In this document: piece by piece, positions 55,363 through 62,158 of the stretch
Numbering within the stretch: the first letter of the stretch is position 1
Layout of the letters: each line of letters begins with the position of its first letter
Source: an uncultured Clostridia bacterium
Lineage (GTDB): Bacteria; Bacillota; Clostridia; Christensenellales; Borkfalkiaceae
NCBI GenBank assembly: GCA_947629675.1
Contig: CANREM010000001.1
Location: 62,001 to 126,000, forward strand
Reading direction: 5' to 3'
Length of the DNA: 64,000 bases
Made by a program: the position numbers and the translations under genes
Notes under the pieces: model-generated
Databases searched by the model: none
Seen by the model: the letters and a program-made list of their open reading frames with translations, nothing else
What the model was told of the DNA's origin: nothing

Positions 55363-55617
55363 ATGATCCATTCACTCTCGGGCGGCGTCATTGCCGACAA
55401 TATGCCTGTGACTTTTGCGAAGGTGGACCTTTTCGGCACGCCCTATTGGTACATCGCTCCCTTTAAAGTGGAGGTGGGGGAGAAGGTCCTCGCGCCCTAC
55501 AAAGAAGAGGGCCGCCTCGTCGAGGGGAGGGTCCTGAAAGTGGAGACCTGTTCCCCGCAGACCGCACCCGTTCCCGTCTCCCGCGCAAAATTTTTGGAAA
55601 GGGCCGCAAACGTTTGA
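55363..55617 (+). CDS. Small conserved-looking protein, PriA-N-terminus-like strand pattern
   Basis: 84 aa with a strong AAGGAGG before the ATG. The middle, YWYIAPFKVEVGEKVLAPY then GRLVEGRVLKVE, resembles the 3'-DNA-binding (3'BD) module at the N-terminus of PriA, but no helicase follows. The protein could bind nucleic acid or be an unrelated small beta barrel. Last gene of the trmL-cls transcript; its stop codon lies inside the -35 region of the mntP riboswitch promoter. Confidence 0.6.
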   Translation: MIHSLSGGVIADNMPVTFAKVDLFGTPYWYIAPFKVEVGEKVLAPYKEEGRLVEGRVLKVETCSPQTAPVPVSRAKFLERAANV

Positions 55618-55642
55618 CAGCTCTCTTCTCTTATGATAAGAT
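55614..55642 (+). promoter_or_regulatory. Promoter of the mntP riboswitch transcript
   Basis: TTGACA (55614-55619), 17-nt spacer, TAAGAT (55637-55642). The -35 box overlaps the stop of the preceding gene. Confidence 0.8.
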
Positions 55643-55649
55643 AAAGAGG

Positions 55650-55775
55650 TCATAGGGGAGTAATCGGCTTTGCCTTTTGGCAAAGCGGCGTCATCCACAC
55701 AATGCGCAAAGGCGCGGGTGGCACATGAAACGGTGAGACTTATGCACGTTTTTCGGCGTGCGTAAGTCTTTTTTT
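55650..55775 (+). promoter_or_regulatory. yybP-ykoY (manganese) riboswitch with intrinsic terminator
   Basis: The conserved aptamer parts are present: AGGGGAGTAATCGGC at the 5' side, a CTTTGCC/GGCAAAG stem, GGCGTCATCC, a GCGC-rich stem, GGTGGCACATGAAACGG and TGAGACTTATG closing. It is followed by AGACTTATGCACG/CGTGCGTAAGTCT with seven T residues (55736-55775), a terminator that shares its 5' arm with the aptamer. Mn2+ binding should favour read-through. The gene behind it is a manganese exporter, as expected. Confidence 0.9.
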
Positions 55776-55802
55776 AACGGCTTTTTAGGCGGAAGGGGAA
55801 GT

Positions 55803-56393
55803 ATGCAGGTTTTCGAGATCGTACTCATCGGGATCGCGCTCGCAATGGATGCAGTCGCCGTCGGCATGACGGACGGCATGGCGGAGCCGGACATGAAGAA
55901 GGGCAAGATGCTCCTTGTCGCGGGGGCGTTCGGGCTGTTCCAGTTCGCGATGCCCATCGTCGGCTACTTCGCGGGGGCCGCCTTCTCGGGGGCGGTGGAG
56001 CGCGTCGCGCCCTACCTCTCCTTCCTCATCTTATCCGGGCTTGGCGTCAAGGCCATTGTGGAAAGCGTGAGGGAGAGTCGCGGACATGCCCCCCTCGTTT
56101 TCCGTCAAAAAGCCCGCCTTACGCCCCTAAAACTTCTCGGGCAGGCGGTGGCGACCAGCCTCGACGCGCTCGCCGTCGGCGTCACACTTCTTGCGGCGGA
56201 GACGGGCGCGGGACTTCCCATGCACGCCGCAGCCTGCGCCCTCGTCATCGGGATCGTCACCTTCCTCCTCGCGCTCCCCGCCGTAACGCTCGGCAAGAGG
56301 GCGGCCAAACTGTTCGAGGGGAAGGCGGAGATCGTCGGCGGGGCGGTCCTTATCGCCATCGGCCTCAAACTCCTCCTCGAAGGGATCTTGTAG
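55803..56393 (+). CDS. mntP: Manganese efflux pump MntP
   Basis: 196 aa from the ATG at 55803 (GGAAGGGG upstream). Six transmembrane helices in two halves of three; the conserved acidic motifs are IALAMDAVAVGMTDG near the N-terminus and VATSLDALAVGVTL in the second half, plus the central RESRGH loop. It exports Mn2+ to prevent poisoning. The manganese riboswitch in its leader gives feedback control and confirms the call. Confidence 0.95.
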   Translation: MQVFEIVLIGIALAMDAVAVGMTDGMAEPDMKKGKMLLVAGAFGLFQFAMPIVGYFAGAAFSGAVERVAPYLSFLILSGLGVKAIVESVRESRGHAPLVFRQKARLTPLKLLGQAVATSLDALAVGVTLLAAETGAGLPMHAAACALVIGIVTFLLALPAVTLGKRAAKLFEGKAEIVGGAVLIAIGLKLLLEGIL

Positions 56394-56748
56394 AAGGCGG
56401 AGAAGGCCGTAAGGCTTCCCCCATATGAAGGGGGAAGCTGTCACCGCAGGTGACTGATGAGGGTCGCGCTTCTAAATCACGTCATGCTGAGCCGCGCGGT
56501 ACGCGCGTGTCGAAGCATCACCTTACTTTTGCTGCCCCTTTAGGGAAAGTCCCCGTGAAGCGGGGGAAAGGGTTAACCCCTCTGTCGCCCAAGGGCGACA
56601 TCTCCCCTTGCAGGGGCGACGAGGCGGAAGGAAGCGACATCTCCCCTTGCAGGGGCGACAAGAATGTCCCATTTGTCACGGCAGTGACAGCCGTATTGCC
56701 CTCTGATAGGGAGTAGCCTCCCGTTCCCATTTTATCCCCCCTGCCCGC
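56394..56748. repeat. Intergenic repeat mosaic downstream of mntP
   Basis: B-type hairpin 56406-56465; unit GTCATGCTGAGCCGCGCGG...CGAAGCATCACC (56481-56524), the same as at 51346; E-type units with two copies of GCGACATCTCCCCTTGCAGG (starting about 56595 and 56636); and a GTCACGGCAGTGAC palindrome (about 56676-56689). No gene. Confidence 0.7.
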
Positions 56749-56777
56749 TTGACAAAATTATGCGGAAGTGGTACTTT
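56749..56777 (+). promoter_or_regulatory. Promoter of the exchanger-ABC operon
   Basis: TTGACA (56749-56754), 17-nt spacer, TACTTT (56772-56777); the gene begins 48 nt later. Confidence 0.65.
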
Positions 56778-56825
56778 TAACATGCAAAGAAGTTTATCAG
56801 ATAAAAGTTCGGGAAGAATCAACTC

Positions 56826-57839
56826 ATGCTGTACCTTTGGATATTTCTTTTGATCGTGGGATTTGCCCTCCTTGTGAAGGGGGCGGACTGGTTCGTGGAC
56901 GGCGCGGCGGGCATTGCCGCAAAGTGCAAGATCTCCGCCCTCGTCATCGGGCTTACCGTCGTCGCCTTCGGGACGAGCGCGCCCGAGCTGTGCGTCTCGG
57001 TTACGGCCGCGATCAAACACTCGACGGGCATTGCCATCGGCAACGTCGTCGGGAGCAACATCACGAATATCCTGCTCATTCTCGGTATCTCTTCCCTCGT
57101 CCGCGTCCTTTCCGTCAAAAAGACCTCCCTCATCCTCGACATTCCCGTCCTCCTTGTCGCGAGCGGGTTGCTTCTCGGCCTCGGCGTCTGGGGAGGGAGC
57201 CTCGCGTGGTACGACGGACTCGCCCTTCTCGCCGTCTTTGCGGCGTATATGGCCGTCCTCTTTGTGAATGCGAGAAGGGAGCAGAAGGCGGCAAAACTTG
57301 CGGGCGGCCCCGCCCCCGAGGAGGAAAAACCCGAAAAGCAGCCCAAGACCAAGGTGGGGAAGTGGTTCAAAGTGATGGAGGAAAAGACATGGTTCCTCAT
57401 TATTCTGACCCTCGTCGGCCTCGGCATGGTGGTGGGCGGCGGCACCCTCCTCGTGGAGGCCGCAAAGTATATCGCAAATTACTTCAAGGTGCCCGAGGAC
57501 ATCATCGGCCTCACGATCGTTGCGATCGGGACTTCCCTCCCCGAACTCGTCACTTCCGTCGTGGCGGCGGCGAAGGGGGAGACGGACATCGCCGTCGGCA
57601 ACATCATCGGCAGCAACATTTTCAACATCTTCCTCGTCGCAGGCGTCTCCTCCCTCTTCTGGCCGCTCGCATTCGACTATCCCAACAACCTCATCGACGG
57701 GCTTGTCGCCCTCGGTGCCGCCCTGCTTCTCTATGGGTGCGCCCTCATCGGGCGGAAAAAACTCGGCCGCATCGCCGGGGCACTCATGGTCCTATCCTTT
57801 GTCGGCTACTATGTGTATCTGTTCCTTGTGAGAGTGTGA
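56826..57839 (+). CDS. Calcium/sodium antiporter (CaCA family, YrbG type)
   Basis: 337 aa with 10 helices in two inverted halves, each with the alpha-repeat signature: GTSAPELCVS...GNVVGSNITNI and GTSLPELVTS...GNIIGSNIFNI. The Glu of both PEL motifs binds the cation. A charged loop (GGPAPEEEKPEKQPKTK) separates the halves. It exchanges Ca2+ for Na+ or H+. The ribosome site is weak (GGGAAGA). It is followed without gap by the ABC exporter genes. Confidence 0.92.
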   Translation: MLYLWIFLLIVGFALLVKGADWFVDGAAGIAAKCKISALVIGLTVVAFGTSAPELCVSVTAAIKHSTGIAIGNVVGSNITNILLILGISSLVRVLSVKKTSLILDIPVLLVASGLLLGLGVWGGSLAWYDGLALLAVFAAYMAVLFVNARREQKAAKLAGGPAPEEEKPEKQPKTKVGKWFKVMEEKTWFLIILTLVGLGMVVGGGTLLVEAAKYIANYFKVPEDIIGLTIVAIGTSLPELVTSVVAAAKGETDIAVGNIIGSNIFNIFLVAGVSSLFWPLAFDYPNNLIDGLVALGAALLLYGCALIGRKKLGRIAGALMVLSFVGYYVYLFLVRV

Positions 57840-57840
57840 A

Positions 57841-59556
57841 ATGAGACATCTCTTTTTCTCGTTAAAACGGTATAGAGCGGAGGCGATCTTGTCCCCGCTT
57901 TTCAAACTGCTCGAGGCGGGGATGGAACTTCTCGTCCCGCTCGTCGTGGCGAAGGTCATCGACGTCGGCATCGCAAACGCGGACAAGAGCTATATTCTGC
58001 ACGCCTTTTTGCTGCTCGCGGCATTTGCGGCCTTCGGGCTTGCCTTTGCGATCGCCGCACAGTACTTTGCGGCAAAGGCGGCGGCGGGCACGGGGGCGGA
58101 ACTGAGAAGGCGGCTCTTTTGCAAGATGCAGTCCTTCTCCTTCACCCGTATCGACGAGCTGGGGACTTCCTCCATGCTCACCCGCATGACGAGCGACGTG
58201 GACCGCGTGCAATACGGCGTCAACATGATGCTGCGTCTCCTTCTCCGTTCGCCCATCGTCGTATTCGGTGCGACCGCGCTCGCCTTCGTCGTAGACGCAA
58301 AGACCGCCTGCATCTTTGTCGCCCTCATCCCCCTTCTCGCCATCGTCATCTATGCCGTCATGGCGGCATGCGTCCCCAAGTATCGGGCGGTGCAGGAGGA
58401 GCTGGACGGCGTCTATCTGTCCACAAGGGAAAACCTCACGGGAAATCGCGTCATCCGCGCCTTCCGTCTGGAAGAAAAGGAGACGGCCGCCTTCTCGAAA
58501 AAGAGCGATAAGCTTCGCTGCACGCAGGAAAAGGTGGGCCGCATTGCCGCGATCACCGCGCCGCTCACCTTCATCCTCGTCAACGTCGCCGTCATCATCC
58601 TCATCTATGTCGGGGCCATCCGTGTCGGACATGGTACCCTCGGACAGGGCGAAGTGGTCGCCCTATACGGCTATCTCTCCCTCATTCTCGTCGAACTTGT
58701 AAAGCTCGCGAATCTCATCGTCACCCTCGCAAAGACGGTCTCGTGCATGAAGCGCGTCGGGGCCGTTCTCGAAGCGGAGGGAGAAGAGGAATGCACCAAA
58801 GAGGGGGAAGTGGGGGAAGAAGAGGACGCCCCCGCGTTCTCCTTCCAAAGCGTTTCCTTCACATACGCGGGCGGCGGCGCACCCGCCCTGAAGGAAATAT
58901 CCTTTGAAGCGCGCCGCGGCGAGACGGTGGGCATCTTGGGCGGCACGGGTTCGGGAAAGAGTACCCTTGTGCGCCTTCTTCCCCGCTTCTATGAGGCGGA
59001 GGAGGGGCAGGTCCTCGTGGGGGGAAGGGACGTCAAAGCCATTCCCGCAAGCGCGCTCCGCGCCCGTATCGGCTATGTGCCGCAAAAGTGCGTCCTCTTC
59101 CGCGGGAGCATCGAGGAGAATCTCCGCTGGGGGAAGGAGGACGCCACGGAGGAGGAACTTCTCGAGGCCGTCCGCATCGCACAGGCGGAGGATGTTCTCG
59201 AGGCGAAGGGGGGGCTTTCCGCCGAGATCGAACAGGAGGGCCGCAACCTCTCGGGCGGGCAGCGGCAACGGCTCACGATCGCGCGCGCACTTTTGAGAAA
59301 GCCCGACATCCTCATTCTCGACGACAGCGCGTCCGCCCTCGACTTCGGGACGGAAGCACGCCTCCGCGCCGCCCTTTCCTCTCTGCACACGACGACCGTC
59401 CTCGTCTCGCAGCGGGTCGCCTCCGTCATGCACGCCGACCGTATCATCCTGCTTGATGAGGGCCGTATCGCGGACATGGGTACTCACGAAGAACTGCTTG
59501 CCCGCTCCGCCCTCTACCAAGAGATCTATTCTTCGCAGACGGAGGTGCGCGCATGA
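57841..59556 (+). CDS. ABC exporter half-transporter, subunit 1 (degenerate catalytic Glu)
   Basis: 571 aa: six-helix membrane domain (1-300) then the ATPase. Walker A GGTGSGKST, Q-loop VPQKCVLF, signature LSGGQRQR, Walker B LILDDSASALD with Asp where the catalytic Glu belongs, and a Gln in place of the switch His (VSQRVASV). These are marks of the weak-site subunit of heterodimeric exporters such as TM287/288 or BmrC/D. It begins 1 nt after the antiporter stop and ends overlapping subunit 2 (ATGA). Substrate unknown, probably lipid or drug. Confidence 0.92.
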   Translation: MRHLFFSLKRYRAEAILSPLFKLLEAGMELLVPLVVAKVIDVGIANADKSYILHAFLLLAAFAAFGLAFAIAAQYFAAKAAAGTGAELRRRLFCKMQSFSFTRIDELGTSSMLTRMTSDVDRVQYGVNMMLRLLLRSPIVVFGATALAFVVDAKTACIFVALIPLLAIVIYAVMAACVPKYRAVQEELDGVYLSTRENLTGNRVIRAFRLEEKETAAFSKKSDKLRCTQEKVGRIAAITAPLTFILVNVAVIILIYVGAIRVGHGTLGQGEVVALYGYLSLILVELVKLANLIVTLAKTVSCMKRVGAVLEAEGEEECTKEGEVGEEEDAPAFSFQSVSFTYAGGGAPALKEISFEARRGETVGILGGTGSGKSTLVRLLPRFYEAEEGQVLVGGRDVKAIPASALRARIGYVPQKCVLFRGSIEENLRWGKEDATEEELLEAVRIAQAEDVLEAKGGLSAEIEQEGRNLSGGQRQRLTIARALLRKPDILILDDSASALDFGTEARLRAALSSLHTTTVLVSQRVASVMHADRIILLDEGRIADMGTHEELLARSALYQEIYSSQTEVRA

Positions 59557-61298
59557 AACGAAGAGAAACGCTCCGCGGCCTTCTCCGCTATTTAAGGCCT
59601 CATCTCCCCGTCTTTGTCCTCGCCATGCTCTCCGCCCTCGTCGTAGTGGCGGGTCAGCTCCTCGCCCCCTTCTTCGCGGGGAAGGCCGTCGATTGCATCC
59701 ATGCGGACGGCAGCATTTCTTGGGAGCCGCTCAAACGCTACCTCCTCTTCATCGGGGTGAGCAGCATTTCGGCGATGATCTTCCAATGGGTGCTTGCCGT
59801 ACTCTCCAACCGCATCGCCTACCGCGTCCTCTCCGCCCTCCGCAAGGACGCCTTCAAAAAGGTGGAAAAACTCCCCCTGAAGTACATCGACAATCGTCCG
59901 TACGGCGACGTCGCGAGCGTCATCGTCTCGGATGCGGAGAATGTCTCCGAAGGGCTTTTATTGGGCTTTACCCAGCTCTTCACGGGGGTGCTCACGATCG
60001 TGGGCGTTCTCGGCATCATGCTCGCCATCCGCTGGGAGATCGCCCTCGTCGTCTTTTGTATCACCCCCGTCTCCTTCTTCGTCGCCCGCTTCATCGCGCG
60101 CGGGACTTTTAAGAGCTACCGTGCGCAGGTGGAGGCCCGCGCGGACGAGACCGCCTTTGCCGACGAGATGATCGCAAATCTCAAGATCGTCAAGGCATTC
60201 GGACGGGAGAAACGCAATGAGGAGATCTTCTCCGAAAAGAACGAGAAGCTCCGCAAAAGTTCCCTCCGCGCCGTCTTTTTCTCCTCGACGACCAACCCCA
60301 CAACACGCTTCGTGAACGCCCTCGTCTACGCCGCTGTCGTGCTTGCAGGCGGATATTTTGTCATCTCGACCGCGGGCATGGTTGCCCCGTTTACCGTCGG
60401 GGGGCTGACGACCTTCCTGCAATACGCCAACCAATACACAAAGCCGTTCAACGAAATTTCCGAAGTCGTCGCCGAATTCCAGAGTGCTCTCGCGAGCGCG
60501 GGGAGGATACTTTCGCTCATCGCCGAAGAGGAGGAGCCGTCGGATGCGGACCTTCCCGCCCTCGAGGATGTAAGGGGGGAAGTGAGGGCGGAGGACGTCG
60601 CCTTTTCTTACGACAAAGAACGGGAACTCATCAAGCACCTCGACCTCGGCGTTGCGCCCGGCATGCGTGTCGCCATCGTCGGTCCCACCGGGTGCGGCAA
60701 GACGACGCTCATCGGCCTTCTGATGCGCTTTTACGACGTGGACGAAGGGGCGATCTTCGTGGACGGGCAGGACATCAGAAGGGTGACGCGCGCATCCCTT
60801 CGGGAAAATATCGGCATGGTTTTGCAAGAGACATGGCTCAAGACCGCCACCGTGCGCGAAAATCTTACGATGGGGAGGCCGGATTGCACCGAGGAGGAGA
60901 TGATTTCGGCCGCCAAGGCCGCCAAGGCGCATACCTTCATCATGCAGCTTCCCAAGGGATACGATACCCTGCTCGGCGAAGAGGGCGTCCTTTCCGAGGG
61001 TCAGCGGCAGCTCCTGTGCATCGCCCGCGTCATGCTCTGCCGCCCGCCCATGCTCATCCTCGACGAGGCGACTTCGAACATCGATACCCGCACGGAAAGG
61101 CTCGTTCAGGAGGCCTTTGCCGCCCTCATGAAGGGCAGGACTTCCTTCATCGTCGCCCACAGGCTCTCGACCATCCAAAACGCCGACCTCATTCTTGTGA
61201 TGAAGGACGGGAAGGTCATCGAGCGGGGAAGGCACGAAGAGCTTCTCGAAAAGCGCGGCTTCTACCACGACCTCTACCGCGCCCAATTCGCCAAATAA
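59553..61298 (+). CDS. ABC exporter half-transporter, subunit 2 (catalytic)
   Basis: 581 aa, same layout. Walker A GPTGCGKTT, Q-loop VLQETWLK, signature LSEGQRQLL (changed from LSGGQ), Walker B LILDEATSNID with the catalytic Glu and the switch His in VAHRLSTI. Paired with subunit 1, its Walker A/B completed by the intact LSGGQ of subunit 1 forms the active site, while the other site combines an Asp with LSEGQ and is degenerate. Start overlaps the previous stop by 4 nt. Confidence 0.93.
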   Translation: MKRRETLRGLLRYLRPHLPVFVLAMLSALVVVAGQLLAPFFAGKAVDCIHADGSISWEPLKRYLLFIGVSSISAMIFQWVLAVLSNRIAYRVLSALRKDAFKKVEKLPLKYIDNRPYGDVASVIVSDAENVSEGLLLGFTQLFTGVLTIVGVLGIMLAIRWEIALVVFCITPVSFFVARFIARGTFKSYRAQVEARADETAFADEMIANLKIVKAFGREKRNEEIFSEKNEKLRKSSLRAVFFSSTTNPTTRFVNALVYAAVVLAGGYFVISTAGMVAPFTVGGLTTFLQYANQYTKPFNEISEVVAEFQSALASAGRILSLIAEEEEPSDADLPALEDVRGEVRAEDVAFSYDKERELIKHLDLGVAPGMRVAIVGPTGCGKTTLIGLLMRFYDVDEGAIFVDGQDIRRVTRASLRENIGMVLQETWLKTATVRENLTMGRPDCTEEEMISAAKAAKAHTFIMQLPKGYDTLLGEEGVLSEGQRQLLCIARVMLCRPPMLILDEATSNIDTRTERLVQEAFAALMKGRTSFIVAHRLSTIQNADLILVMKDGKVIERGRHEELLEKRGFYHDLYRAQFAK

Positions 61299-61321
61299 AA
61301 GAGAATATTTTCAACGCTCCC

Positions 61322-61342
61322 GCCCCGTCGGGGGCTTTTTTT
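61322..61342 (+). terminator. Rho-independent terminator of the exchanger-ABC operon
   Basis: GCCCC (61322-61326) / GGGGC (61331-61335) with a 4-nt loop and seven T residues. Confidence 0.8.
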
Positions 61343-61396
61343 CTTTGTGCCGCATAAAAAATTTCCCCTTGCACACATTGCCCATAGGAGGAAATT

Positions 61397-62149
61397 ATGA
61401 AGAAGTTTTTGCTCATCACGACGCTATCCCTCACGCTTGCCACGGCTTCGCTGACGGGGATCGCAGTCGCGGCAACGCACATACAGGAGGCCCCCGTCGC
61501 CTCGGTGGAAGCGGTCGATGCGGCCGTCCTTCGGCAGGGGAGCAGGGGGAGCGAGGTGAAGGAGGTCCAACGCCGCCTCAAGCAGTGGGGTTATTACTCC
61601 GGTTCTGTGGACGGCATTTTCGGCGCGGGCACCAAAAAAGCGGTCATCGCCTTCCAGAAGAAGAACGGCCTCACCGCGGACGGCGTCGTCGGGAAGGCCA
61701 CCTATAAGGCCCTCGGCATGACGGCGTCCTACAATGCCTTGAGCGGGGGAAGCGGCTCCTCGGGGTCATCTGGCTCTTCGACCCCTTCGGGCTATACCTC
61801 GTCCGATCTCTACCTTCTCGCCAAGGCCATCTACGCCGAGGGAAGAGGGGAGAGCTACACGGGGCAGGTGGCGATCGGCGCGGTCATCATCAACCGCGTG
61901 AAGTCCGCATCCTTCCCCAACAGCATCTCGGGGGTCATCTATCAGAGCGGCGCGTTCACGGCAGTCACCGACGGGCAGATCAATCTCGAGCCGAATCAGA
62001 CGGCATACAACGCCGCCCGCGATGCGATGAACGGCTGGGACCCGACTTATGGGTGTCTCTACTACTACAACCCCGCGGTCGCCACAAGCTCATGGATCTT
62101 CGGCCGCAAGACGGTCACGGTCATCGGCAAACACGTCTTTGCCATTTAA
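61397..62149 (+). CDS. sleB: Spore cortex-lytic enzyme SleB
   Basis: 250 aa. Signal peptide (1-26), a peptidoglycan-binding domain 1 (about 43-108: LRQGSRGSEVKEVQRRLK, AVIAFQKKNGLTADGVVG), a Ser/Gly linker, and a Hydrolase_2/SleB catalytic domain (about 135-250) with AIYAEGRGESYTGQVAIGAVIINR containing the catalytic Glu. It is a lytic transglycosylase that opens the spore cortex at germination. AGGAGG precedes the ATG. The ypeB gene follows 9 nt later, the conserved Bacillus and Clostridium pair. Confidence 0.93.
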   Translation: MKKFLLITTLSLTLATASLTGIAVAATHIQEAPVASVEAVDAAVLRQGSRGSEVKEVQRRLKQWGYYSGSVDGIFGAGTKKAVIAFQKKNGLTADGVVGKATYKALGMTASYNALSGGSGSSGSSGSSTPSGYTSSDLYLLAKAIYAEGRGESYTGQVAIGAVIINRVKSASFPNSISGVIYQSGAFTAVTDGQINLEPNQTAYNAARDAMNGWDPTYGCLYYYNPAVATSSWIFGRKTVTVIGKHVFAI

Positions 62150-62158
62150 GGAGGAGTT

